From contig OZ241323.1 of NCBI GenBank assembly GCA_965199685.1, positions 1,860,001 to 1,924,000 on the forward strand: a stretch of DNA of 64,000 bases. Reading direction: 5' to 3'. The notes under the pieces are model-generated. The model had not been told where the DNA came from. It did no database searches and worked only from the letters and a program-made list of their open reading frames with translations. Position numbers and translations under genes: made by a program. Below are positions 46,398-58,200 of the stretch, piece by piece. Source of the DNA: SP5GCR1 sp965199685 (lineage in GTDB: Bacteria; Pseudomonadota; Gammaproteobacteria; Poriferisulfidales; Oxydemutatoraceae). Within the stretch, counting starts at the first letter, position 1. The number at the start of each line of letters is the position of its first letter.

Positions 46398-47000
46398 TTA
46401 GTCAGGTTGATATGAGAAAGGAGATGCCAAACCAACAGTCTCGGAAACTTGAAACTCCTCATCATGGTTATAGTTAATATATTCAGATTCATGAACGGTT
46501 ATTGGAAAACCAGGTGCAACAGCCAGCGGATGGTTCTCTACCAACACGGGTTTGCCTTCGGCTCCTTCTAGCGCATTCACCTTAACTTCACCGTGATCAC
46601 CAATCTTCATGGTTTTTTCCTTTTCTGTATAGGTGATATCTACTTTGGTCAAGTGTACGCCTTTCATTTCTCCGACCAACCCAGCAATCACCGCAGGATG
46701 ACCTCCGACTTCACCACCCCAAATCTTCTGTAATGCTTCTGCTTGCTTCGCATCGGCTCGCTCGTCTATATACAGCGTGACCTGCCAGCCGCCATCAGTC
46801 AAAAGACCTGGAGCATGTAACCAAAGACCCACATTGAGTCCCGATAAATCCACATCATCCATATAGCCTTTTTCAATTTGCCATCCCACTATCGCTTTAC
46901 AAAATCCTTGGGTAGGGGGTTTTAAGAATATACACGGACAAACTAAATCACAGGTGCATGATTCAAAGTATTGACCTTCTAGTTTCCAGTTATTAGCCAT
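46398..47000 (-). CDS. DUF1326 domain protein
   Basis: The 200-residue soluble protein starts MANNWKLEGQYFESCTCDLV and carries the cysteine cluster CTCDLVCPC that defines the N-terminus of DUF1326. The WQVTLYIDERADAKQAEAL and GGEVGGHP segments in the middle are also typical. The cysteines suggest metal binding; the biochemical role is unknown. A ribosome site AAGGAGA stands seven bases before the ATG, and a good promoter lies upstream. Such proteins are commonly encoded next to a DUF2182 membrane protein and may work with it; in this window that partner is at 1.8-2.6 kb. The giant gene starts 77 bases downstream on the same strand and may be read through from this promoter. The frame is intact and full-length. 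Confidence 0.85.
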   Translation of the reverse strand: MANNWKLEGQYFESCTCDLVCPCIFLKPPTQGFCKAIVGWQIEKGYMDDVDLSGLNVGLWLHAPGLLTDGGWQVTLYIDERADAKQAEALQKIWGGEVGGHPAVIAGLVGEMKGVHLTKVDITYTEKEKTMKIGDHGEVKVNALEGAEGKPVLVENHPLAVAPGFPITVHESEYINYNHDEEFQVSETVGLASPFSYQPD

Positions 47001-47030
47001 AGCAATTCTCCTTCTCGTTAAAATTTACTA

Positions 47031-47059
47031 ATTATACCTTTTTAGAGAATATTTAGCAA
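47031..47059 (-). promoter_or_regulatory. Sigma70-type promoter of the DUF1326 gene (and perhaps the giant)
   Basis: On the minus strand TTGCTA (47,059-47,054) and a perfect TATAAT (47,036-47,031) are 17 bases apart, with the start expected about 24 bases before the ATG. No other good promoter is visible in the short gap in front of the giant gene. Confidence 0.6.
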
Positions 47060-47099
47060 TTAAACGCAGACCAAAAAAAACCCGCAATCCCTTTATTTA

Positions 47100-47123
47100 T
47101 GCTATGATACGCCCTTTACGGAG
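47100..47123 (+). promoter_or_regulatory. Extended -10 promoter and ribosome site of rpmB
   Basis: TGCTATGAT (47,100-47,108) is an extended -10 element; no -35 box is evident at 16-18 bases. GGAG at 47,120-47,123 stands eight bases before the rpmB ATG. The same GCTATGATACGC core occurs at the rpmE promoter. Confidence 0.5.
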
Positions 47124-47131
47124 AAATCTTA

Positions 47132-47356
47132 ATGTCTAGAATTTGTCAAATAACAGGGAAAAAGCCCTTGAGTGGTAATAATGTGTCTCATGCACATAAT
47201 AAAACGCGGCGGCGTTTTCTGCCCAACCTGCAAACTCATCGCTTTTGGGTGGAAAGTGAAAAGCGATGGGTTAGTCTGCGCGTGTCGTCTAAAGGATTGC
47301 GCCTGATTGATAAAAAGGGAATAGACGCGGTTCTCGCCGATATGAAAAAGCGATAA
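47132..47356 (+). CDS. rpmB: 50S ribosomal protein L28
   Basis: The 74-residue basic protein begins MSRICQITGKKPLSGNNVSH and contains the conserved HNKTRRRFLPNLQTHRFW and VSLRVSSKGLRLIDKKG blocks of L28. It is a few residues shorter than the usual 77-78 at the C-terminus but otherwise complete. It forms the usual rpmB-rpmG pair with L33, 13 bases apart, on the plus strand, flanked by minus-strand genes on both sides. Confidence 0.97.
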   Translation: MSRICQITGKKPLSGNNVSHAHNKTRRRFLPNLQTHRFWVESEKRWVSLRVSSKGLRLIDKKGIDAVLADMKKR

Positions 47357-47369
47357 GCCGGAGATTATA

Positions 47370-47528
47370 ATGCGAGAGAAAATAAAACTTGTATCTAGTG
47401 CCGGTAGCGGGCACTTTTACACTGCAACCAAAAACAAAAAGACGGCGGGTACTAAAAAGCTGGAACTAAAAAAGTTTGACCCGACTGTCCGCAAACACGT
47501 AATCTATAAAGAAGCAAAAATAAAGTAG
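47370..47528 (+). CDS. rpmG: 50S ribosomal protein L33
   Basis: This 52-residue gene reads MREKIKLVSSAGSGHFYTAT, then KNKKTAGTKKLELKKFDP and TVRKHVIYKEAKIK. The opening REKIKLVSSAGSGHFYT and the closing KFDP..RKHV.YKE are diagnostic of bacterial L33. It lacks the zinc-binding cysteines of the C+ form, as is usual in gammaproteobacteria. A ribosome site GGAG (47,360-47,363) lies six bases upstream. It follows rpmB directly and is followed seven bases later by a hairpin. Confidence 0.95.
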   Translation: MREKIKLVSSAGSGHFYTATKNKKTAGTKKLELKKFDPTVRKHVIYKEAKIK

Positions 47529-47534
47529 TAGAAT

Positions 47535-47563
47535 CACCACTTGTTGCAGTGGCACAAGTGGTG
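47535..47563 (+). terminator. Hairpin after rpmG
   Basis: CACCACTTGT and ACAAGTGGTG form ten base pairs around a nine-base loop, beginning six bases past the rpmG stop. No T-run follows. The sequence is related to the hairpin after hemL (385-414), with paired changes in the stem. Confidence 0.5.
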
Positions 47564-47568
47564 TCACA

Positions 47569-47830
47569 TTGTGCAGAACCTTGACATGGGTATGTAGGTC
47601 GGACAAGCTAAGGCTTGTCCTAAATGGTGGGTACGCCATAAAACCACCCCGTCAGGCTACGCCTGCCACCCCTCCAAAGGAGGGGAATTGCCTTGTGCAG
47701 ATACGGCACAACCATCCCGTCAGATAGAACCGGTAGGTCAATCGGCGTGACATTGTGCAGAACACCAACATGATTGTTAAACGTATGCATTACAAAATGC
47801 ACAGGCCTGCCACCCTCTACAAGAGGGGAA
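47569..47830. repeat. Cluster of intergenic palindromic repeats
   Basis: The gap between rpmG and the desaturase gene holds no convincing gene. It contains two copies of a block CATTGTGCAGAAC (near 47,567 and 47,748) and a CCCCTCC-AAA-GGAGGGG hairpin (47,669-47,685). A weaker relative of that hairpin is near 47,813. Read on the minus strand, the order (GGAGGGG-type hairpin, then TTCTGCACAATGT, then a further stem) matches the plus-strand order at 302-420, where TTTTGCACAACGTTACGCC is found. This is a dispersed compound element in two or three decayed copies. Confidence 0.6.
47595..47624. repeat. TGTAGG-family palindrome
   Basis: GGACAAGC-TAAG-GCTTGTCC (47,601-47,620) is a perfect hairpin with flanks GTAGG and TAAA. 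It matches the ends of the units at 8,826, 8,952 and 60,540 while the stem sequence differs. Confidence 0.5.
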
Positions 47831-47846
47831 TAGTTATTCCTGCAGC

Positions 47847-49061
47847 TCAGTATTTTATTTGCGCTACCGACGGCTTCAGGGTATAGCCTTGCATCATCTG
47901 CGCAAACTCTATCAGAGTGTCAACACCGCTTTGTTCGGCCTGTCGGCACCATTCACATAGTGCTTCTTTGAGGTTGTGATAATCCTTATGTTTTATCACA
48001 TACAACAGTTCGTGCAGTCGGTGTCTGAAGTCATAAACCAATTTTAGGGTTTCATTTTTCAGCAGAGCCTCGTTGAGTATTGCGTGTTCGTTGTCGCTGA
48101 CATGATTGCGGTGTTTAGGCAGAATGTGTTTGACACGCATTAGCATCTGATGACAAGCGTCGTCTGCCTTCGTGAGCTCAGTTTGCAATACCGGCTTCAG
48201 CACCTTGTTGACAAACTCGTAAGTTACATGCAAGCGGCTCTCAAAAAGTGCTTTGGCAGTGTCTAAATCCAAGTTTTTATCCACTCGATGCTTGCGAGAA
48301 GGGATCGGTGCCAAACGCAATACCGTAGCAAGTTTTAAGCGATGTAATACGCAAATGTAAAACCAACCTATATCAAACTCCCACCATTTTGCCGACAGCT
48401 TCGCCGAACTGGGATAAGCGTGATGATTGTTGTGCAATTCCTCTCCGCCTATCAAAATACCAAGGTTGGAAAAGTTGGTCGAGTAATCTTCGGTAGGATA
48501 ATTTCTATAACCTCTGAAATGCCCTATGCCGTTGACGACACCGGCAGCAAAGAAGGGTATCCACAACATTTGAATCGCCCATATCGCAACCCCGTAAAAA
48601 CCGAATAACACAAAGTGCATTGCTAACAACACCAAAATACCAATGTTGCTACGACCAGTATACAAATTCTTTTCTACAGCATCGTCTGGTGTGCCGCGCC
48701 CGTATTTTTCCAGCGTGTCGGCATGGGTCGCTTCTTTGGCATAAAGTTCGGCACCCTGCCATAGTACCGAGTATATCCCTTTTACGATCGGGCTATGCGG
48801 ATCGTCTTCAGATTCGCACTTGGCGTGGTGCTTTCGGTGCACTGCCACCCATTCTTTGGTTATCATGCCGGTAGTCAGCCATAACCAAAATCGCATCGCA
48901 TGGCACACTGCGGGGTGAAAATCAACCGCTCGATGCGCTTGCGAACGATGCAAGTAAAGCGTGACACAAATAATCGTCAAATGGGTCAGGACTAATGCGA
49001 CGACTATGTATCCCCACCAATCCAATTGCCACAATCCGTAGCCTGTCAATATATCAAACAT
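47847..49061 (-). CDS. Membrane fatty acid (acyl-CoA/acyl-lipid delta-9) desaturase
   Basis: This is a di-iron membrane desaturase that introduces a double bond in fatty acyl chains, using oxygen. The three histidine boxes are HRSQAH (H38-H43), HRKHH (H75-H79) and HNNHH (near residue 215), placed between hydrophobic segments such as WWGYIVVALVLTHLTIICVT and WIPFFAAGVVNGIGHFRGY. About 130 mostly helical, charged residues follow the third box; similar tails occur in DesA-type proteins of pseudomonads. I prefer the ATG at 49,061 (404 residues). The TTG at 49,100 lies upstream of a promoter-like TATACT box and would add an atypical N-terminus. The ATG lies only eight bases after that box, so the message may be leaderless. 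Flanked by repeats on one side and the second giant on the other. Confidence 0.92.
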   Translation of the reverse strand: MFDILTGYGLWQLDWWGYIVVALVLTHLTIICVTLYLHRSQAHRAVDFHPAVCHAMRFWLWLTTGMITKEWVAVHRKHHAKCESEDDPHSPIVKGIYSVLWQGAELYAKEATHADTLEKYGRGTPDDAVEKNLYTGRSNIGILVLLAMHFVLFGFYGVAIWAIQMLWIPFFAAGVVNGIGHFRGYRNYPTEDYSTNFSNLGILIGGEELHNNHHAYPSSAKLSAKWWEFDIGWFYICVLHRLKLATVLRLAPIPSRKHRVDKNLDLDTAKALFESRLHVTYEFVNKVLKPVLQTELTKADDACHQMLMRVKHILPKHRNHVSDNEHAILNEALLKNETLKLVYDFRHRLHELLYVIKHKDYHNLKEALCEWCRQAEQSGVDTLIEFAQMMQGYTLKPSVAQIKY

Positions 49062-49069
49062 AACTGCGT

Positions 49070-49102
49070 AGTATAAACCATATTGGGGAATTGTATACAA
49101 TT
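49070..49102 (-). promoter_or_regulatory. Desaturase promoter with 14-bp perfect palindrome
   Basis: TATACT (49,075-49,070, minus strand) is a -10 candidate. The palindrome AATTGTATACAATT at 49,089-49,102 covers the -35 region, where no consensus -35 box exists. This would suit an operator or activator site. I do not recognise it as a FabR or DesT site. Confidence 0.4.
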
Positions 49103-49208
49103 ATTCACGGATAAGTTCTATGCTTACTTGCCACTTTTTGATACTTCACAGGACGACATTGCTTTTTCAACAGCCCCACAGTACTTATGTCAAAATCAAT
49201 CGGTGGTT

Positions 49209-52200
49209 CTACTCCGATAATAAACCTTCTAGGAGTAATCTAATTTGAATGCGTAAAATTCTATCAATATCAATTGCACGAGTAGATGATCTGATAACAG
49301 AATTATCGTCCTGCGCAGATGCCGTAATTGTAATTGTTTGCGCATCGATAGGCATCATAACGATAAAAGGTTCTACGCTCGCTACCATTTGCTCAGTCTC
49401 GTCGTCTACTGCATAGCGAATAACGATATCGTCATGGCTTGAGTTCGGAATCAACTTAACTCGAGTATCGTGCGAACCAATTTTAAGTATGTAGTCGTCT
49501 CCTGACCGAACTAGTGTCGCAGGTTCTTCAGTCGTCAATAAAAATTCAATAAATTGTCCTGTTAATAGTGAATTGCATTGTTCGCATTCGGAGCGATCAA
49601 ATTCGCTTCTTGTATATTTAAGTATCGGGTATTGTGTATTGTCACCGAAATCCCAACGACTGGTATCCCACCCTGTTATAGAGGATTGCGAACGCAGCAT
49701 TGTATTACTTAGAATTTCACTGTTTTGCATTCTTCCCATACCAGCATTATTACCACCGACTATGCTATAAGCACTGTCGCCGGCATAGCTATTGGTTATG
49801 ACGCCGCCATTGATACCGGCTAATGCCCCGACTAGTCTGGTTCCACCTACTTCGCCGATTGCATAACTTGCGTTTATGAAGTTTCTATTATCACCCACCA
49901 AACCACCGACTCGTTCATTTCCGATTATGTTGCCGGTCGCATAGCTATTTTCAATCGTTCCTGTATTTAAGCCGACCAAACCACCGGTATAATAGAAACT
50001 CTCACTCGCCGCACCAAGCGCATAACTACCAGTGATAATAGCGTTATTAATACCAACCAAGCCACCGATAAAACTATTTCCTATCACATCACTCTCGCTA
50101 TGACTATTGATAACTTGATCTAGATTGGTACCGACCAAGCCACCGACTATTCCGTATGCAGATGCAGTACCGCTTGCATAACTGTTATTAATGATCAACG
50201 CGTTATAACCGACCAACCCGCCGGCCCATAGGTCTGTTGCCACAACTGTACTCGTACTTGCTTTGTTGCTGGTATAACTATTGGTGATTCTACCGGTATT
50301 TTGACCGACCAGAGCTCCGACTAAAAATCTGCCGTGCACATTTACGTCCGATAGTTCAGCATTTGAAATCAAAGCAGTAGTATCTGCGGAGCCGAACAAC
50401 CCTATATGATCGCTATCCGGTCTATTGACCCTTAAATTAGCAATGCTATGACCATTTGCGTTAAATGTTGCCTTAAAAGGATTTGCAAGAGTCCCTAGCG
50501 GACGCCAACCTTTACCTTCGTTCCATATCATTCTGTTCGCTGGATTGCGATAGCTTTGTGTGATTGTGAAGTCTAAGTCTCTTAGCAATTCATAACCTCG
50601 GCATTTCTCCACACCGTTGACCAAAGGGCAACCTGCGGTAGTCTCATTTGCACTTGCGGTTGCTTTATAACCGGCACCATCTAGGCGATAACGAATCGCG
50701 TACAATCCTTCGATGTCACAAATATCTATCAAGCCGTCGTTGTCTTTATCTATGTCTGTCGTGCTACACGGTGCTTGAGGAGGATTCGTCAAATCAGGTT
50801 GAGTAGACAATGTTATCGTATACTCTTTGGTAGTTTGGTTTAGTGCCGTTAATGTGACCGAAATATTACTATCGATTATTAATTGAACCATCAGCGATGC
50901 TTGACTGTTCATAGATATACTCTGGTCACCAGAGCTGATGGTGACTGTTGCATTCGGATTATTCGCCGTTGCCGTCACCTGCATTAGACTCTCGGAAGTA
51001 TCCAAAATCTCATAGCTGGTTTTGGTAGGATCAAATAAAGGTTCTAGTGTGCCGGACGATAGAGTCAGGTTGCTCAATGCCAAATTGCCTATGCCACCGG
51101 CAATATCTTGTTCGGGAAGTGGCGTACCGCAAGCCGGTAGTCTAACTCGATAATCGGCTTGCCCACCCAAAACACAACTTGCGTATCCGTTTTTATCGAA
51201 TTGGCCTGTATAAACCAATGTTGGTATGGCATCGTTGGTGACACTGATATTGTTAGCCGACACAGCTGTCACATTACCAACTGCATAGCCTCTGAGAATC
51301 TGCGGATCGTTGCTAAAGCCACCCACCAGACCACCGACATCTATCGCACCTATTACATTACCAACTGCATGCACATCAGTAATTGTGTCTGCGTTATGAT
51401 AACCCACCAAGCCGCCTACATTAAAGATGCCTTCCACGCTACCGGCGGCATAGCTATTACTTATCACACCACTTCCGGTAAGCATACCGTTATAACCTAC
51501 CAAACCACCGACTGACTCTCTACCTGTTATATTACTGTGCGCATAGCTGCTACTGATCAAGCCGGAATTATAACCCACCAGACCACCGGTCGCCACACGT
51601 CCGTCTACGCTACCATTTGCATGGCTATTGACGATAGAACCGTCATTAGAACCGACCAACCCACCGGCCCACGATGCAGTCGCTCTGATGTTTCCATCAA
51701 CGGAACTATTGCCGATAAAAGAACTCGCAGTAACCGAGCCTCGGTTATCGCTCCAACCTACCAAACCACCGACTGCGAATCGCCCGATGACCGTTGCATT
51801 TATTAAATGGATATCCGAAATTCTAGCGGTTGCCCCGATGACTCCGAATAAAGCAATATTATCTCTATTCGGTTTATTAATATATAAATCAGAGATGACC
51901 AGTGTATCGGTAGTCGCTCTAAATACGCTGTTGAAAGGGTTCTCAACATCCCCTATCGGCTGCCAGCCTTCTCCGCTAATCCATTTGTTGTTTATTTCCT
52001 TGCGATAACTAGATAGGTCGCTAAAGTTTAAGCTCCTGCGTAATTCATAACCCAAGCAAACTTCGCTATTGTTTTGACCACAAGTTGTCGGCATCTCAGC
52101 CAAATGTCCGCGCATTTCATCCAAATCATCTAGATAATAAATTTCTATAAAACCGTCGTCATTTTCGTCTAGATCGACTCTAAACGGTTCTAAAATGAAC

Positions 52201-55200
52201 GACTCCCGAATCTCGTATCGGGTTATATGGCCTTGACCGTCTTCGTGCATTACATTAACGCGATAAAGGGTATCGCCCGCTACATTCAATGGAATGATAT
52301 ACTCGGATAAACTAGAGATAGTGTTCCAGTCTGTGTTGCTGCGACGGCTCTGCCAGTCGTATCTGAACTCGCCTGCACCGTCCGAATCAATGCCTGCTCC
52401 AGTATTGATTCTTAGCACGGTCGGATTCGCATCCAAACTTATATCGGGAGGGATGCCATTATTTACCTTATTGACTATCACTTTGGTCATCGTCGTAAGC
52501 GTCGTCTCTCCATTTCTTACATCAACCGAAAATACGACACCGGCGGTCGTAACCATTGCATTTCCCTTGACAAAATCATCGGGTATCCTAAACCTCAGAG
52601 TAGCGGTGCTCTGCTCAATAATTTGCACTGAATTTGCCGGCGTATACCGCCATGAATAATCTATTGCATTATCTTCGGTATTTATCGTTCTAGCATTTAT
52701 TTTTAAGGTGACTTCGTCTCCTTCGCCGATACTCGTCGACTCGGATTCAACATCAATATTGTCTATTTCAAAAGCAGATCTGGCGACTGCAAGTGTATAG
52801 GTGGTACTCGTGTCGGTATCTTTCACGACAATCGTCACTGAGGTCACCAAACCTGGGGCGTTTAAGCGAATCGGATGACTGGTTTCGCCACTGGATTTAC
52901 CCAAAAAATAATCGGTCATATCACTATCGTCCTTAGTAATTTCAATCTTAGCGTGTTCGCTATCGACAGCAAAAGGTCTTAGTTGAATTTCACTTGCGTT
53001 GTGAACTTTGGTATCGTAATTTGTTATTAGAGCGGAAAAAGGCTGAGCATCAAATCGCCAGTCGTCATTCAGTACCTCGCCATTTGATAGTAGAAATAAT
53101 GCACCTAAGCCAGTAGTGTGGTATTGACCGGGCAACAATCCGCACATCGGCTCTGTAGCATCTAAATCACATAGATCTTCGTCGTACCTAAGTAGCGGAT
53201 AACTCACTGCATCACCAAAATCCCAATCGGTGATACTCCATCCATCATAAATATCAATTGCATCGGTGGGTGATTGCAATACGTCAGTCGTACGCTCACG
53301 ACCATCGCTGACCGGATGTGTGTCACTCTCGGTATAAATCTGGCTATCCCAATAACTTGCGCTAACACTAGCATTCCTCCCGACAAAACCGAATAAACCA
53401 CCATTATTTAAATTATTACTGTGTATCGTCTTGGAAATTGTATAGCTGTTTTCGACACTCCCCGCCTGAAGGTACCCGATTAAGCCTCCTACGGTTACTT
53501 CATTTCCTCTAACTCTGATATCACCAGCTGCATAGCTATTGATAACCTCACTTACTGCTCGCAAATTATGACCAACCAGACCACCCGCACGCTGATTACC
53601 TTGAGTGTCGGCAAGTGCGAAACTATTACTTATTGAGCTTTGGTTTTGCCCCACCAAACCCCCGACTTGCGAATTTCCGCTTACTCCTATGTTTGCCCAG
53701 CTATTCTTTATATCACCTTGATTGTTGCCGACTAGTCCTCCTATACTATTGCCATTAGCCGAGACAAAACCGACCGCGTCCGCATAACTCGCGTTAATTA
53801 CCCCTGTATTATTCCAACCAACTAAACCACCGACCCAACTTCCTCCTCGGATATTGGTCGTACCAGTTACATAGCTGGCGATGATTGAACCCTGGTTTTC
53901 AGCAGCTAATCCTCCGGTGGCGAATCCTCCTTGAATATTCAAGTTCAATAAACCTATATTTTTGATAATCCCCCCTCTCGATATAATGGAAAAAAAGCCA
54001 GTATAAAATATATTATTGATATTGATATTAGAAATAGTATAACCGTTGCCTTCGAGTGTTTTGCTAAAGCGACCGGAAAGACTGGGAATCGGTGTCCAGT
54101 TAGAGAGCCACCGAGACATATTTCTAGTATCTGCATAGCTTAGTGGGTCGGCGAAGTCCAAGTCTCTTCTCAATTCGTATTGTTCGTGTGATTGACTGCG
54201 GATCGCATTCAAATCTTCCAGAGTATAGATATCTATGAAGCCATCGTCGTCATCGTCGTTGTCACTAGTTCTATACAAATAATTCCCTACTTCTCTATTA
54301 CCGCCGTATCCTTGCGCATCGGTATAACTTACTATCACACGATAGCGAGTAACGGCGGTGATGTCTGACGGTATTGTATAAGTATCGCTATCATTCAAAG
54401 TTCTATTTATAGGAGATATAGTGCTCCATGAGTTTGACGAGAGGTTTTGCCTCTGCCATCGATATGTATATATGGACGGATTACCGTCGGGATCGTCTCC
54501 TACAGAAACAGTCAATGCCCTATCGTTTGCTGCAAAATCAGTTTCGGCAAATCCGTTATCTATTTTCTTTATTGCCAATGTCGCAATGATCTCCTCAAAG
54601 CTTCGGGTGAATGGATCTGTGATTATTACCGATACGTTATTGCGAGCCTCGGTACTATCGGCTTCTACAAAATCAGTGGGTATTCGAATCGTGATAACTG
54701 AATCATTTTGTTCCAATCTCTCCAGCGAATCCGGTAAGGTCCAAGAATGGGTTCCTCCAGTGATGCCAGATGTCAATCTAACCGTACTACCTTCGTTTAC
54801 GGTTCCGTCGCTGTTTGTAGGTTCTATCGTAATCTCGTTCACCCCGGCAATAGGGGCGATTTTGTTGATAGTGAGTGTATAAGTTATGGGAACCGTATCG
54901 GTTACAATAATGTTTAGTACCGAATCATCTGCGGATAATACAATCGTAGTAAACGTGCTACCAACTACCGTACCTATACCATCAATCGTAATAGTCGCTT
55001 TGGGATCGTAGCTACTCAATTCTAATTTGAGATTGTTCTCGCTCGCCCTAATCCGCACAGTATAATCAGTGATCTCGGAATCAAAAGTTCTATTCGTTCT
55101 CACTCTTGCCGGTTCGGGTGATACGATGTTCAAGTCTCGCAGATTGATCCCTTGATCGGGCAGGAATGTGCGACATTGAGGCTGGTCGGTATTTTTTATA

Positions 55201-58200
55201 GGTAGCCGAGCGGAACATGCCGGATATTCTTCGTCTCCGTTTTTGGTATATCTCAAAATCGGATACTGTAGGCTATTTCCAAAGTCCCAATCAGCGGTAC
55301 TCCAGTTTTTATATAGTTGGGGATTGCTTGCATTCGGCGCAGTAGGCAATTTGAGTCTGCTAACGGTAGGTGTGCTATAACTATCAATGATCATATTAGA
55401 CTCGTTATCGGCAGTAATCTCGGTTCCCGTTGCATAGCTGTTCTTGATTGTGCCACCGAAATTCCCTATCATTTTCCCTACATAGCTTTCGGTGTTATAA
55501 GCTCTTGCGTAAGCGTTGTTGATGTCGATGTCTCCGCTACCAATCAAACGCCCTACATCGGTTGCATCACCTGCCACATTAACTCTGGCATAAATGTTTT
55601 GATATTGCGCATTATTAAGACCGACAGTCGAAGTGGTTGAACGACCGACCAACCCACCCATCGCATTGACTTCTCCTTGCGACGACAGGGTGCCGGTAAC
55701 ATAACTATTCGCTATCAAACAACCTTTACAAGCACCGACTAACCCGCCGCTATCACCGCTGCGAGTGCGGATATCTACATCGAGCAGACCGATATTGTAA
55801 ATGCGCAATGGAGCCTCATCGCTACGATTATTTACATTGCCGAATAAACCACCATAAGCATCTGTTTGTTGGTAAAGATTAGAAATTGTATAGCCGTTAC
55901 CCTCGAATATTATCGAAATACTGGTAGTGCTGTTGCTATCGCCGATCGGCACCCAGCCGCTCCCCGCAGTCCATATATTTTTATTACTTAATTTTTGGTA
56001 GTGCCTATCATCTCGGAAGTCTAAATCTCTTATTAATTCGTACCCCCTACAGATATTGCTCTTATTGTTATTGTAGCCACAACCCGCCTTTATCACGCTG
56101 GCCTGAGTACTCGTTCTATAGCCGCTGCCGTCCAAACGATAACGAATTGCATCTAATTCTTCAAGGTAATAAATCTCAATCAGTCCGTCGTTGTCTACAT
56201 CTATATCTGGTCTATAATCCGAAGGTGTGGGGTCGCTGAAAGCGAAATCACTCGGATAGTTCTGGGCATCGGTGTATTGCACTCGTACGCGATAATTAAA
56301 AGGAATAGGATACTCCGCTGGTATCGTATAACTTTCGGTCGTGGCTCCAAGGATATCGTCCCAAGTTCCGACACCTATAGGTTTTTGTTGCCACTGATAG
56401 CTGAAATTGACCTCACCATCTAGGTCGCTAATATCATCTTGCACGACACTCAGTTTATAACCGTCCTTTAGCAATATCGGATTCAACACTACAGTGGAGT
56501 TATCTATCTTATTAATCCTCACCACGATGCCTAGGCTGGTAGCAGAAAAGCCATCGCCTGCGGTTACCGTGAATAGTATATTGCTATTCATGGCATTGCG
56601 TCCTACAAAATCCGGAGGTATGTGTATAGTCAAGACGGTTGAGGTAGTACCCGATAACTCTAAAGTCGGATTCATTAGTTGCGATGGATTTTGCGGTATC
56701 GCCGTCCACTCGTAGCGATATATTCCTCTACCACCCCCAATTCTAGGTGCGGTTAAAGTAAAACTGTTGCTCTCAGTGGTCGACACCAAGCCTTCTACAC
56801 GGGACACCGGTCCTTGAACATCGATATCTCCCAATCTGACGACCGTCTCGTTTAATAGAGTAAGCGTATATTCGGTTTCGGTGGTAGGAAAAACCTCTTT
56901 TACTTTAATAGTAACAAGTGATCGTGGGGTATTTTCGAGCGAGATGCTGTCGCTTTGGTGGTCGGTACGTGTGCCGGCAAAATAATCTCTATTCTCTCCT
57001 TGTTTGCGGACACTGATTTGCGAATCGCTATCGTAAGCCCTAAGCCTAAGCTGTAAGTTTGGTCTGTCATTATTGAAATATGCGGTATAGTCTTTGGTCT
57101 CGGAGGCAAAAACCGATTCCAGTGAGATACTGCCACTTATTATTTCCAAATCTCTTAAACCGTCGTTTTGATCTGCCAAGAATGTACCGCATTGGGGTTG
57201 ATCGGTGCTTTTCCTACGACGCTCAACTGAGCACTGCTCGGTATATCTTAGAATTGGAAATTGCTCGGATGTTCCGAAATCCCAGTTATCGCTACTCCAA
57301 CTTGTATATAGCTCAGGGTTGCTTGCATTCGCAGCAATCGGTTTTTTTAGTTCGTCGGGCACAGCTGCTTGTCTAGTGTAACTATTTACAGTATTTCCGT
57401 TTAGTGCATTCGCCAAATTAGTCGCTGCATAGCTATTTGTGATAGTCGTATGATTTTCTCCTGCTATAGCATCCTGCTCGCCTGCCGAACGAGTGAGAGA
57501 AATATTACCTCTCACATAGGTGTTGACAATCAAAGCATCATTCAAGCCGACCAAACCACCGACTAAATGACGTCCTAAAATAGACCCATTTACATAACTA
57601 TTCTCTATTTTGCCTCTATCAATACGACCCACTAAGCCACCTACGCTTGTTCGCCCTAGAATACCACCCTGAGTATAACTATTTATTATGTCACCACTGT
57701 TAATAAGACCAACCAAGCCACCTATGTTCTGGCTATTCCTTACACTATCAATCTCCACATCAAGCAAGCCAATGTTGCGGATAACAGCTCTTTGCGATAT
57801 CTGCTCGAACAAACCTAGGTTATCTCTATCGCGTTGTATATACAAACCTGAAATCACATTGCCGTTGCCTTCAAATACCGCAAGCAAATTTTGGATTGGA
57901 AGCCAACCGTCTCCTTGCTTCCAAGTATCTTTGTTCATTAAATCCTGATAGTGCATGTCATTGCCGAAATCCAAATGCCTTGCCAATTCATAACCATCGC
58001 AAACACCAGTGTCATCCTCAGCACAACCCAAACTATTGAGATCTATGTTCTCTAGAGGATCGGGTTGATAACCGATACCGTCCGGTTGGTGGCGAATTGC
58101 ATCCAAATCCTCAAGGTAATAAACTTCTATAAGCCCGTCGTCGTCTATATCTACATCGTCTCTGTATGTTCCCAGATATTTTGTAAGCATATATCCTTGT

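Noticed and set aside
9301..46477. Many plus-strand frames of 60-110 codons opposite the giant gene
   Set aside because: They recur at the module period and mirror the coding repeats of the minus strand; none has its own start signals.
47073..47080. A-tract as a phase-variable repeat
   Set aside because: The run of eight A is in the gap between the DUF1326 and rpmB promoters and is not in a coding region.
47620..47802. Minus-strand open frame of 60 codons after rpmG
   Set aside because: It lies wholly within the palindromic repeat cluster, and its apparent sequence follows the repeat units.
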